DNA of 64,000 bases, taken from NCBI RefSeq assembly GCF_036379515.1, contig NZ_DASVGN010000027.1:184399-248398 (forward strand), written 5' to 3'. The notes below the pieces were generated by a model. The model saw nothing but the letters and a program-made list of their open reading frames with translations. It did not search any database and was not told where the DNA came from. This DNA comes from Castellaniella sp036379515. Its GTDB lineage: Bacteria; Pseudomonadota; Gammaproteobacteria; Burkholderiales; Burkholderiaceae_B. Made by a program: the position numbers and the translations under genes. This document shows, one piece after another, positions 55,372 to 63,934 of the stretch. Numbering within the stretch: position 1 is the first letter of the stretch; each line of letters begins with the position of its first letter.

Positions 55372-56577
55372 TCAATCCTCTGGCACGCCCTTCAGGAAAC
55401 GCGACACCCGTTTCTTTTCAGGCAGAATGCCCTGCGGGCGATACAACACGATGCCTGCCAGCAGCAGCCCCACGAACGCCCAGCGCAAGAACGACATGCG
55501 AGAAGCGATATCGGGCGCAATGCCCTGCAGCTCAGTGGACAGGAGATCCGTCACAAACCCGGTACCGCTCCAGACGGCCCAGATGACGAACGCGCCGAGA
55601 ATCGCGCCCTTGTTGTTGCCACTGCCTCCCAGCATGAGCATCACCCACACCAGGAAGGTAGCGAACAGCGGTTTGAAGTGGCTGTAGTCTATGGTCACCA
55701 TGTACGGCGCATACAGCGCGCCCGCCACCCCGATGATCACCGCCCCCAGCACGAACGACTGTACGCGCAGAGACTTCACGTACTTGCCGTTCATGGCCGC
55801 CGAGGCTTCTTCGTCGCGCACGGCGCGCAACGCCCGCCCCCAGGGGGAACGCACCATGGATTCCAGCACCAAGTAAACCACGGCCAGCGAGACGGTGACC
55901 ACCACAAGATAGATATAGCTATAGTCGCGCGGTTGCAGGGCCGAGAACAGATGATTGACCCCGGCGGGCAGCCACGAACACCCCGCAGGATCTGCCAGGC
56001 ACGAAAGCGGTTGGGGAATCCCGGACAATGGCTGAGGTCCGTTGGCCAGCCAGCGTTCATTCTGGAAAATCAGCCGGATGATCTCGGCAATGCCCAGCGT
56101 GGCGATCGCCAGAAAATCCGTGCGCAGGTGCAGGATGGGCTGAGCAATCAGATACCCCACCACGCCCGCCGTTACCCCCGCAGCCACCATGCCCACCACA
56201 AAAGGCGAATCGAGACCGAACCACTGCTGCGCATAGGCCGCCATCAGCCCCGAAGGCGGCGACGTGACGAACAGCGCCATGGTGAAGGCCCCCACGGCAA
56301 AGAACCCGGCAATGCCGAAATCCAGGTGGCCGTTGTAGCCCCACTGGGCATTCAGCCCAAGCGACAGCACGGAATAGATCGTGGCCATGATGCAGAAGGA
56401 CACGAGGTAATCCATGATGCCAGGCAACCAGGCTGAGACCCCGAAAGCCAGTACCAGCCCCAGGATGACGGCAGCAGGCAGGCGTTTGCGCCAAGGCCAG
56501 CTTGAAAACACCAACCCTCCCAGCAAAATCGCGGGAATCAGCAGGAAGCAGGCCTTGAGAAAATGTGCGGAATCCAT
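55372..56577 (-). CDS. livM: Branched-chain amino acid ABC permease LivM
   Basis: 401 residues from ATG 56577, AGGAG about 10 bases upstream; a TTG at 56586 is less likely. About ten helices; LivM signatures SLGLNAQWGYNGHLDFGIAGFFAVGA (seen in part as GYNGHLDFG) and the ATPase-docking loop GRALRAVRDEEASAAMNG. Final segment YRPQGILPEKK is typical. Last gene of the livGFHM run. Confidence 0.92.
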   Translation of the reverse strand: MDSAHFLKACFLLIPAILLGGLVFSSWPWRKRLPAAVILGLVLAFGVSAWLPGIMDYLVSFCIMATIYSVLSLGLNAQWGYNGHLDFGIAGFFAVGAFTMALFVTSPPSGLMAAYAQQWFGLDSPFVVGMVAAGVTAGVVGYLIAQPILHLRTDFLAIATLGIAEIIRLIFQNERWLANGPQPLSGIPQPLSCLADPAGCSWLPAGVNHLFSALQPRDYSYIYLVVVTVSLAVVYLVLESMVRSPWGRALRAVRDEEASAAMNGKYVKSLRVQSFVLGAVIIGVAGALYAPYMVTIDYSHFKPLFATFLVWVMLMLGGSGNNKGAILGAFVIWAVWSGTGFVTDLLSTELQGIAPDIASRMSFLRWAFVGLLLAGIVLYRPQGILPEKKRVSRFLKGVPED

Positions 56578-56590
56578 AATGGCCAAGCTC

Positions 56591-57658
56591 CTAACGCTGG
56601 ACGAAAAGACCCTGTGGCCGCATCAGCAGCACCAGGACCATCAGCACGAAGGCAACGGCCGGCCCATAGGCCGGGTTCATGAAGGCCGAGGTCAGCTGCA
56701 TGGCCACCCCGATGATGATGGACCCGACCAGCGCTCCCCAGGCACTGCCAATGCCGCCCATGATGACGGCAGCAAAAAGGGGCAACAGCAGCACGAACCC
56801 CATGTCGGGTCGCAACTGTGACGCCAGTCCATACATGGCGCCACCCACGGCTGCCATGCCGGCACCGATGGTCCAGGTCCAGGCAATCACCTGCTCGGTA
56901 TTGATACCGCGCACCTGTGCCAGATCGGGATTGTCGGCCGACGCCCGCATCGCCTTGCCAATGCGTGTCCGCGTGAGCATCCAGTACATGGACGCCACCA
57001 GGATCAACGCCAGCGCGAACACGAAGAGCTGATCAGCCTGTATGCGCAGGCCCAAGGGCAACTGCAAAGCCGGATTGGAACGCCCGGAATAATAGAAGTG
57101 GAAATCCGATCCCCAGATCAAATACACCACGCCGCGCAGAAAGAACTCCATGCCCAGAGACGCCATGGCCAGCAGCACCAGCGGAGACATGTGCTTGCGC
57201 AAGGGACGGTACAAGAAGCGATCGAGCACGATGGCCACCACGGCCGTGACCACGGCCGCTACCAACAGGCCGACCAGGAGTTCCCAACCAAACGAGAATC
57301 GCCAGATAGGCCGGCTTTGCGGCAGCAACAGGACCACCCCATAGGTGACGTAAGCCCCCAGCGTGAGAAACTCGCCGTGCGCAAAATTGGGGAACTTCAG
57401 CACCCCGTAACACAGGGTGAGCCCGATTCCACCCAGGGCAATGATCCCCCCCAGCATGACGCCCCACGCCGTGAGCGACAGCATCTGCTCGGCGCTGGTG
57501 CCCGAGATCCAGCCAGCGACCCACATGGCGATCAGGACGAGCAGCAGCACCCCGCCTACAAAGCGCGGGCTGCGCATGCCTTCCTGGTCACGTGCCTCAA
57601 CCGGTTCCGTGAATTCGTCCGATACGGAATCCGCCACGGCTTGTGCGCTATCGACCAT
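56591..57658 (-). CDS. livH: Branched-chain amino acid ABC permease LivH
   Basis: 355 residues from ATG 57658 (GGAGG about 8 bases upstream). The long N-terminus before the first helix (acidic, about 35 residues) is unusual for LivH, which is normally near 300. About eight helices, GVLKFPNFAHGEFLTLGAYV at the start of the fold, the docking loop GKAMRASADNPDLAQVRG, and RPQGLFVQR at the end. Four bases after livF. Confidence 0.92.
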   Translation of the reverse strand: MVDSAQAVADSVSDEFTEPVEARDQEGMRSPRFVGGVLLLVLIAMWVAGWISGTSAEQMLSLTAWGVMLGGIIALGGIGLTLCYGVLKFPNFAHGEFLTLGAYVTYGVVLLLPQSRPIWRFSFGWELLVGLLVAAVVTAVVAIVLDRFLYRPLRKHMSPLVLLAMASLGMEFFLRGVVYLIWGSDFHFYYSGRSNPALQLPLGLRIQADQLFVFALALILVASMYWMLTRTRIGKAMRASADNPDLAQVRGINTEQVIAWTWTIGAGMAAVGGAMYGLASQLRPDMGFVLLLPLFAAVIMGGIGSAWGALVGSIIIGVAMQLTSAFMNPAYGPAVAFVLMVLVLLMRPQGLFVQR

Positions 57659-57662
57659 GACT

Positions 57663-58370
57663 TCACCCTCCGAGGTAGAGGCGCCCGACATTGGGGTCCT
57701 CAAGAAGTTCCTTGCCCGTGCCCTCGTGGCGGTTCTCGCCACTGGCCAGCACATATCCACGATCCGCCATGCTCAAGGACTGCCGGGCGTTCTGTTCCAC
57801 CATGAGGACCGAGATGCCGGTCTCGCTGATACGGGCGATGCGCTCGAAAATCTCATCCACCAGCTTGGGAGACAAAGCTGCTGTGGGTTCGTCCAGCAAC
57901 AGCAACTTTGGGTTGAGCATGAGGGCACTGCCCATGGCGACCATTTGACGCTCGCCGCCCGACATCTTGCCAGCCAGCTGACGCCGACGCTGACGCAGCT
58001 TGGGGAACATGGCGTAGACGCGCTCTTTGCTTTCGGTGAGATCGGCCTTGCCCAACGGGAAGGCCCCCATCTCGAGATTTTCTTCGACACTGAGCGTGGT
58101 GAAGACGTTGGCCACCTGTGGCACATAGCACATGCCTTGCCGCACGATACGGTGCGGGGCCAGATGCGTGATGTCCTCGCCATCGAAGGTGATGGACCCA
58201 ATGCGGGGATGCAACAGGCCAAAAATGGTCTTCATGAGGGTGGATTTTCCGGCGCCATTCGGGCCGATGATGGAGACGACTTCTTCAGGCTCGACGACCA
58301 GTGAAAGACCACGAAGGATTTCTGTGTCGCCGTACCCGGCCGTCACGGTGTCAACCTGCAGTAGCGGCAT
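57663..58370 (-). CDS. livF: Branched-chain amino acid ABC ATPase LivF
   Basis: 235 residues: Walker A GPNGAGKST, Q-loop region YVPQVANVF, signature MSGGERQMVAMG and Walker B LLLLDEPTAALSP. One of two ATPases of the LivGF pair. Overlaps livG by 20 bases. Confidence 0.94.
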   Translation of the reverse strand: MPLLQVDTVTAGYGDTEILRGLSLVVEPEEVVSIIGPNGAGKSTLMKTIFGLLHPRIGSITFDGEDITHLAPHRIVRQGMCYVPQVANVFTTLSVEENLEMGAFPLGKADLTESKERVYAMFPKLRQRRRQLAGKMSGGERQMVAMGSALMLNPKLLLLDEPTAALSPKLVDEIFERIARISETGISVLMVEQNARQSLSMADRGYVLASGENRHEGTGKELLEDPNVGRLYLGG

Positions 58371-59178
58371 ACTGCCCTCCGAGGTAAGCTTCGAGAACTG
58401 CCTTGTTGTTGCGCACGAGCTCAGGTTCGCCTTCGGCGAGCTTGCGACCTTCGCTCATGACGACCACGGGATTGCACAAGCTCATGACCATGTTCATGTC
58501 GTGCTCGATGAGCAGAAACGTGATGCCGCGCTCCTGGGCCAGATAGCGGATGTTTCGCACGATGCTCTGGAGCAGGGTGCGGTTCACACCGGCCGCCGGT
58601 TCGTCGAGCAAAATGAGCTTGGGATCAGCCATCAAGGTGCGCCCCATCTCAAGCAATTTCTTTTGCCCCCCTGACAGGTTGCCGGCGTACTCGTTCTGTA
58701 CGTGGGTCAGCTGCAGGTACTCGAGCACCTCGCGCGCTTTCTGCAGATGCTGCATTTCTTCGTCGCGCACCCGGGGCCCGCCCCACACCGCGCGCCACCA
58801 GTGCTCCCCCGTCTGGGAGGCAGGCACCAGAAGCAGGTTTTCCAGCACGCTCATGGTGCCGTGCTCGCGGGGGATCTGAAAGGTTCTGCACAAGCCTCGC
58901 GCAAAGATCTGATCAGGGCGCAGGTGGCCGATGTCCTGGCCGTCGAGCACGACCCGGCCCGAGTCGTGAGCGATGAAGCCCGTAATCAGATTGAAAACCG
59001 TGGTCTTGCCGGCCCCGTTGGGGCCGATCAGGCCCGTAATCGTGCCGCGCTGCACCTGAAAGGAGCAGCGATCCACTGCTCTCAGGCCACCAAAGCTCTT
59101 GGTCAGATCCTGAACCTCGAGCAAGGGCGCTGCCTGCCCGGGCGTACCAGGGTGCGGCGCTTCCGTCGTCTGTGCCAC
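58351..59178 (-). CDS. livG: Branched-chain amino acid ABC ATPase LivG
   Basis: 275 residues. GTG start at 59178 with AGGAG about 8 bases upstream. Walker A GPNGAGKTT, FQIPREHGTMSVLENLL, signature NLSGGQKKLLEMG, Walker B LILLDEPAAGVN, and the LivG-specific C-terminal tail with FLLIEHDMNMVMSLC. First gene of the minus-strand run livG-livF-livH-livM, so the promoter should lie in 59179-59370, where I see no clear one. Confidence 0.94.
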   Translation of the reverse strand: MAQTTEAPHPGTPGQAAPLLEVQDLTKSFGGLRAVDRCSFQVQRGTITGLIGPNGAGKTTVFNLITGFIAHDSGRVVLDGQDIGHLRPDQIFARGLCRTFQIPREHGTMSVLENLLLVPASQTGEHWWRAVWGGPRVRDEEMQHLQKAREVLEYLQLTHVQNEYAGNLSGGQKKLLEMGRTLMADPKLILLDEPAAGVNRTLLQSIVRNIRYLAQERGITFLLIEHDMNMVMSLCNPVVVMSEGRKLAEGEPELVRNNKAVLEAYLGGQYAATAG

Positions 59179-59371
59179 CGATGTCTCCTGTAGGAGTCGT
59201 GGGCCGGTCTACCTGTTCCAGTTACAAAGCAGGCAATCGGTTTCAAAAGAGTGCGCACAGCGTAGCACAGCCCTGACAGGCCCCCCTATGCGAACAATTC
59301 CCTATCCCCATCAGGCAGCACTCGTGCTGCGCAACACGGCGCCGCGTGAAGAACACAGCGTCTGGAAAAGT

Positions 59372-59774
59372 GCGGAACAGATCTGTAGGCCGGATTCTGT
59401 ACGCCAGGTTTCCCTGACGGGCAATCATTCCTCTGGTCGCGCCATTGCTGACGCGCTCTAGCCATCTACCCGCATGCTCGGACGGGCCGCCCTGTCGGCA
59501 TATAGCCGGCGCATGCCTATTTGATGTTGCTCCCGATAGAGGTTGCCGCGTTTCACCCTGCCACGTCCCCGGCAGCACGCTGCCAGGACGGTACGGAAGT
59601 CGCCGTACCGGTGTGTGCTTTCGCGCCACCCCCGTGACAGACTCGTCTCTGTGGCCCTGTTCCTCAGCTTGCTCCGAAGAGGTCGCCGGACGGCTGTTGG
59701 CCGCTATCGTGCCCGATGGAGTCCGGACCTTCCTCGATATCCTGAAGATACCGCGATTGCCCGATCTGCCCCGC
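59372..59774 (-). ncRNA. rnpB: RNase P RNA (rnpB), bacterial type A
   Basis: The minus strand carries the universally conserved blocks in order: GAGGAAGGTCCGGACTCC near the 5' end, GGAACAGGGCCACAGAGACG, GGTGAAACGCGGCAACC, CAAATAGGCATGCGC, and the 3' ACAGAATCCGGCCTACAG. The ends pair to form helix P1: GCGGGGCAGATC (59774-59763) with GATCTGTTCCGC (59383-59372). It processes tRNA 5' ends with the RnpA protein. About 403 bases. Long open frames across it are not genes. Confidence 0.96.
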
Positions 59775-59780
59775 AGCCGC

Positions 59781-59786
59781 ATTGTA
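59781..59786 (-). promoter_or_regulatory. -10 of the rnpB promoter
   Basis: TACAAT on the minus strand, 6-7 bases before the predicted rnpB 5' end at 59774, exact spacing for a transcription start. A -35 is not well conserved. It lies about 60 bases in front of the divergent uup gene. Confidence 0.6.
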
Positions 59787-59844
59787 CGGGATACCATCCA
59801 CCAAAGCTGCGACAATGAGCACTTTGGCCTGCACTTCGAATTTC

Positions 59845-61665
59845 ATGCCTGACACCCTGCTTACTTTTACTGGCGCTCAACTGGCCTACGGCCATCATCC
59901 CCTCCTTGACCACGCCGATCTCACGCTCCTTGCGGGCGAGCGTGTCGGCCTGATCGGGCGCAACGGTGCTGGCAAGTCTTCTTTGCTGCGCGTGCTCGAC
60001 GGCAGGACCCTGCTGGATGACGGCGACTTCCAACGACGCAACGGACTGCGCGTCGCCACGGTGGAGCAAGAACCCGAGCTGCCGGAAGGCGATGTGCTGC
60101 TTGACTACCTGTGCGGTGACCTGCTCGCGACTGAAGACTGGCAGCGTTCGGCACGGGCGGGGGCGCTGATCGATGCGCTGGGCCTGACGCCCGATCTACG
60201 CATGCAGGGGCTTTCGGGCGGCACACGCAAACGCGTTGCGCTCGCCAGAGCCTTTGTCGAAGAACCCGACCTGCTTCTGCTCGATGAGCCCACCAACCAC
60301 CTGGACTTCGACGGCATTGCCTGGCTGGAAGATGCCCTGCGCCGCACCCGCTCCACGATCATCGTCATCACCCACGATCGACGTTTCCTCGATGCCGTCG
60401 CCACACGCATCATCGAGCTGGACCGAGGGCAGCTCCTCAGCTTCCCCGGCAACTTCAGCGCCTGGCAGGCCCGCAAGGAACAATGGCTTGCAGCCGAGCA
60501 GAAGGCCAATGCACGCTTCGACAAACTTCTTTCGCAGGAAGAAGTCTGGATTCGCAAGGGCATCGAAGCGCGCCGTACCCGCAACGAAGGGCGGGTACGG
60601 CGACTCGAAGCGCTGCGCCACGAACGCACTGCACGCCGCGACCAGCAGGGCCAGGTGCGCTTCGCGTTATCGGACGGCCAGCGCTCCGGAAAGCGGGTCG
60701 CAGAGCTCGAGCACGTGACGCACGGCTACGGCGACCGGGTGCTGATCCGCGATTTCAGCACGCTGGTGCAGCGGGGCGACCGCATTGGATTCATCGGCCC
60801 CAACGGAGCCGGAAAGACCACGCTACTGCGCATTCTGCTGGGCGAGCTTCACCCACAGGAAGGCGCGGTGCGGCTCGGCACCAATCTGTCGATCGGCTAT
60901 TTCGACCAGATGCGCGCGAACCTGGATGAGTCCAAAACGCTGGCCGACACCATCAGCCCGGGCAGCGAATGGGTCGAGATCGGCAATGAGCGCAAGCACG
61001 TGATGAGCTACCTCGAAGACTTCCTCTTCCCGGCGGCGCGGGCACACTCACCCGTTTCCACCTTGTCCGGTGGGGAACGGGCACGGCTGGCCCTGGCGCG
61101 CATGTTTGCCCAACCGCATAACGTCCTGGTCCTGGACGAACCCACCAACGACCTGGACATCGACACCCTCGAACTGTTGGAGGGACTTCTGCAGGATTAC
61201 CAGGGCACCGTCCTGCTGGTGAGCCACGACCGCGCCTTCCTAGACAACGTGGTGACGCAAACCATTGCCGCGGAAGGCAACGGCCTCTGGCGAGAATACG
61301 TGGGCGGCTACGAAGACTGGGAGGCGCAGCGACCCGCGGAGTCATCACAGGGCGAGAAAGCCCAGGCGGTGCCCCAAGCGCCGGCGGCGCAGCCCAAGAG
61401 CACCACGGCAGATTCACCAGCGGCCACGTCCACTCGAAAAAGCCGGCTGGCGCCCTGGGAGCAGCAAGAACTCGACGCGCTGCCCGGGCAGATCAGCGCA
61501 CTGGAAACCGAGCAGGCTGCGTTGGCGGCGGCGCTATCGGCTCCCGATCTGTATCGTGACGGCCCCCAGAAGGCTGGGCAGATTCAGCAATCACTGGCCG
61601 ACCTGGATAGTCGCCTGAATACGCTCTTCGAGCGCTGGACCGTGCTGGAAGACAAGCAGGGTTAG
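59845..61665 (+). CDS. uup: ABC-F family ATPase Uup
   Basis: 606 residues from ATG 59845, or 616 from ATG 59815; neither has a clear ribosome site. Two ABC domains in one chain without membrane segments: Walker A GRNGAGKSS and GPNGAGKTT, signatures LSGGTRKRVALARAF and LSGGERARLALARM, Walker B LLLLDEPTNHLDF and VLVLDEPTNDLDI. The inter-domain linker (ARRTRNEGRVRRLEALR) and the C-terminal coiled coil (after about residue 535) are those of Uup. Acts on ribosomes or branched DNA structures. Divergent from rnpB. Confidence 0.93.
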   Translation: MPDTLLTFTGAQLAYGHHPLLDHADLTLLAGERVGLIGRNGAGKSSLLRVLDGRTLLDDGDFQRRNGLRVATVEQEPELPEGDVLLDYLCGDLLATEDWQRSARAGALIDALGLTPDLRMQGLSGGTRKRVALARAFVEEPDLLLLDEPTNHLDFDGIAWLEDALRRTRSTIIVITHDRRFLDAVATRIIELDRGQLLSFPGNFSAWQARKEQWLAAEQKANARFDKLLSQEEVWIRKGIEARRTRNEGRVRRLEALRHERTARRDQQGQVRFALSDGQRSGKRVAELEHVTHGYGDRVLIRDFSTLVQRGDRIGFIGPNGAGKTTLLRILLGELHPQEGAVRLGTNLSIGYFDQMRANLDESKTLADTISPGSEWVEIGNERKHVMSYLEDFLFPAARAHSPVSTLSGGERARLALARMFAQPHNVLVLDEPTNDLDIDTLELLEGLLQDYQGTVLLVSHDRAFLDNVVTQTIAAEGNGLWREYVGGYEDWEAQRPAESSQGEKAQAVPQAPAAQPKSTTADSPAATSTRKSRLAPWEQQELDALPGQISALETEQAALAAALSAPDLYRDGPQKAGQIQQSLADLDSRLNTLFERWTVLEDKQG

Positions 61666-61740
61666 TGGCCCGGCCGGTGAGCTCGTGCGCCGATCGAACC
61701 CGCCAAACGGGACACCAGTGCCCCGGGCCCAGGCAGCGTT

Positions 61741-62874
61741 TCAGACGGCCGTCTGTACACGCCAGCCCAGCGTTTCACCGGCCGCAAGCGGCACAACCTG
61801 GGCCTTGCCCAAAGGCAGAATGTCAGGAACCACCTGCTCACAGCGCTCCAGTGTCACGGTCCCGGCGTTGGGCTGCAGACCATAGAAGCGGGGCCCATTG
61901 AGGCTGGCAAACGCTTCGAGTGTGTCGAGACGACCGGCAGCCTCAAAGGCAGTGGCATACAGCGCGAGCGCATGATAGGCGGTGTAGCATCCTGCGCATC
62001 CGCAATCCTGCTCTTTCAGCCCTCTGGGATGGGGCGCACTGTCGGTGCCCAGGAAAAACCGCGGGTCACCGCTCGTGGCCGCGTCCAGCAGCGCCTTGCG
62101 ATGCGTCTCACGCTTGAGGATGGGGAGGCAGTACCAATGCGGGCGCAGCCCACCCCGAAAGAGCGCATTACGGTTGTAGAGCAGGTGGTGAGCCGTCAGC
62201 GTGGCAGCCACCGGCCCGGAGGCCTCTCGGACATAGGCCACGCCATCGGCCGTCGTCAGATGTTCGAAGACCACCTTGAGTTCCGGGAAAGCCTGCCGTA
62301 GCGGGCGCATCACGCGCTCGATGAAGACCGCCTCGCGGTCGAAGACGTCGACGGAAGGATCGGTCACCTCACCATGCATAAGCAGTGGCATGCCGACAGT
62401 CTGCATCGCCTCAAGAGCTGGCCGGCAATGGGCAAGCACATCGGTGACACCAGAATCCGAATTGGTCGTGGCACCGGCCGGATAGAGCTTGACCCCGTGA
62501 ACGAACCCGCTTTCATGGGCTCGCCGGATCTCGTCGGCAGGGGTGTTGTCCGTGAGATACAGGGTCATCAACGGCTCGAAACTTCCAGGCTCGACTCCCG
62601 CCGCATCGAGCGCAGCCAGGATGCGCTCACGGTACGCATGAGCCGCCTCTGTGGTGGTGACGGGCGGCTTGAGGTTTGGCATGATGATGGCGCGTCCAAA
62701 CTGCCGCGCCGAGTCAGCGACCACACTGCGTAAAGTATCGCCGTCGCGCAGATGCAAGTGCCAGTCGTCCGGGCGAATCAGGGTGAGCGTATGGGGCTGA
62801 GCCCCGGTCGCGGACACGTTCGCAAGCCGGGCCGATTCTGGAGACGATACCAGAGGAGAGAAGGTAGAACTCAT
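61741..62874 (-). CDS. pyrC: Dihydroorotase PyrC (class II)
   Basis: 377 residues. Metal-binding RPDDWHLHLRDGD at residues about 34-46, the carboxylated lysine region VHGVKLYPAGATTNSDSGV, LLMHGEVTDP, VFEHLTTADGV and FLGTDSAPHP are all present. Catalyses the ring-closing step of pyrimidine synthesis, carbamoyl-aspartate to dihydroorotate. The N-terminus is about 25 residues longer than E. coli PyrC; the ATG at 62874 has only a weak ribosome site and a GTG codon near residue 20 is an alternative. Confidence 0.95.
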   Translation of the reverse strand: MSSTFSPLVSSPESARLANVSATGAQPHTLTLIRPDDWHLHLRDGDTLRSVVADSARQFGRAIIMPNLKPPVTTTEAAHAYRERILAALDAAGVEPGSFEPLMTLYLTDNTPADEIRRAHESGFVHGVKLYPAGATTNSDSGVTDVLAHCRPALEAMQTVGMPLLMHGEVTDPSVDVFDREAVFIERVMRPLRQAFPELKVVFEHLTTADGVAYVREASGPVAATLTAHHLLYNRNALFRGGLRPHWYCLPILKRETHRKALLDAATSGDPRFFLGTDSAPHPRGLKEQDCGCAGCYTAYHALALYATAFEAAGRLDTLEAFASLNGPRFYGLQPNAGTVTLERCEQVVPDILPLGKAQVVPLAAGETLGWRVQTAV

Positions 62875-63014
62875 GGATGTGGACTCACTTCTATAAATTT
62901 ACGTTCAACCGGAGCCTCCGCCAGAAACTCGACCCCAAAAATGTCATTTGTTCTTTAGGGGCAAGCCGCGTTATGCTGCGGGGGCTATTCATTCAACAAC
63001 AGGAGCCTGTTTTC

Positions 63015-63287
63015 ATGGCAACCACCGAGAAGTCTGGTCGCAAGCCCAATGCGGCTTTCATGAAACCCTTGACGCCCAGCGCCACGCTGGCTGCGGTGAT
63101 CGGTAAAGATGCCGTTCCCCGCACGGAAGTCACCAAGCGGATCTGGGATTACATCAAGAAGCACAATCTGCAGGACCCTGCCAACCGTCGCAACATCAAT
63201 GCCGACGCCAAGCTACGCCCGCTGTTCGGCAAGGACCAGGTGTCGATGTTCGAACTGACCAAATTGGTCAGCCAGCACCTGAAGTAA
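63015..63287 (+). CDS. Small SWIB/MDM2-domain protein
   Basis: 90 residues from ATG 63015, AGGAG (63001-63005) nine bases upstream. Nearly the whole protein after residue 12 is one SWIB domain: MKPLTPSATLAAVIG, PRTEVTKRIWDYIKKHNLQD, INADAKLRPLFGK and VSMFELTKLVSQHLK. SWIB domains are best known in eukaryotic chromatin remodellers; bacterial copies are known (for example fused to Chlamydia topoisomerase) and are probably DNA or protein binding. Function here unknown. Divergent from pyrC (140 bases). Confidence 0.9.
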   Translation: MATTEKSGRKPNAAFMKPLTPSATLAAVIGKDAVPRTEVTKRIWDYIKKHNLQDPANRRNINADAKLRPLFGKDQVSMFELTKLVSQHLK

Positions 63288-63377
63288 TTACGCGCGGCCT
63301 TCACTGGCCGCCCCCAGCCCGTTCTGGCGCTGGGGTTTTCACCCCGTCTATTGCATGCCAGCTGGCCGCCTTTCAGG

Positions 63378-63746
63378 CTACAGGCCCGGGAGCGGCATCT
63401 CGCCCGCACAGTGCGCAAGCCAGCCTTTGATCAGCCTGTAGATCACCCAAATCACGGCAATGGCACCCGTGACGAAGCCCACGAATACGAACATTGCAAT
63501 GGCGCTGAGCACGATCCATAGCAGCCCCCACCAGAAGGTGCGGATCACCCAATCTATATGCCCGGCAGACACGGTGCCGACCATGTCGGCGCGCTTGAGG
63601 TAAGCCAGCACGATGGCCGCTATGATGGCAGGCCCAAAGAACCCGCACGAAACGATCCCCAGCGCAAACAGGCCGTAGATCAGGTGGATGATCTGGCGCT
63701 GAGCCAAGCCTTTGTCGGCCTCGGGAGTGTCTTCATCCTGAATCAT
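63378..63746 (-). CDS. Small membrane protein, DUF4870-like
   Basis: 122 residues from ATG 63746, GGAG six bases upstream. An acidic N-terminus (QDEDTPEADKGLAQRQ) is followed by three helices (HLIYGLFALGIVSCGFFGPA, WWGLLWIVLSAIAMFVFVGF and a third), ending WVIYRLIKGWLAH. The pattern resembles DUF4870 inner-membrane proteins, but I assign it by shape. Its start is 19 bases past the rRNA terminator region. Confidence 0.8.
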   Translation of the reverse strand: MIQDEDTPEADKGLAQRQIIHLIYGLFALGIVSCGFFGPAIIAAIVLAYLKRADMVGTVSAGHIDWVIRTFWWGLLWIVLSAIAMFVFVGFVTGAIAVIWVIYRLIKGWLAHCAGEMPLPGL

Positions 63747-63764
63747 GCAATCTCCAGCGTTGAA

Positions 63765-63808
63765 TACAAAAAGACAAAGCCCCTGCAGTATACGCTGCAG
63801 GGGCTTTG
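63765..63808 (-). terminator. Rho-independent terminator of the rRNA operon
   Basis: Stem CAAAGCCCCTGCAG / CTGCAGGGGCTTTG (63775-63788 with 63795-63808), six-base loop, followed on the minus strand by TCTTTTTGTA down to 63765. It stands 12 bases past the 5S 3' end. Confidence 0.9.
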
Positions 63809-63820
63809 AGGGATAAGAGC

Positions 63821-63933
63821 CTGACGATGACCTACTTTCACAGATGTTCATCCACTATCATCGGCGCGAAGGCGTTTCACTGTCCTGTTCGGGAAGGGAA
63901 GGAGTGGGTCCACCTTGCTATGGTCGTCAAGCA
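63821..63933 (-). rRNA. rrf: 5S ribosomal RNA
   Basis: About 113 bases with the bacterial 5S core: CCCGAACAGGACAGTGAAACG and CGCCGATGATAGTGG (split here for length), and ends that pair (CTTGACGACC with GTCATCGTCAGG). It marks the distal end of an rRNA operon entering from the right on the minus strand. Confidence 0.93.
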
Positions 63934-63934
63934 T

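Noticed and set aside
59313..59328. Hairpin GCAGCACTCGTGCTGC after rnpB as a terminator
   Set aside because: Short loop and no T run on either strand; too weak to call.
59243..59815. Open frame of about 190 codons on minus
   Set aside because: It lies across rnpB, whose conserved RNA blocks and P1 helix explain the sequence.
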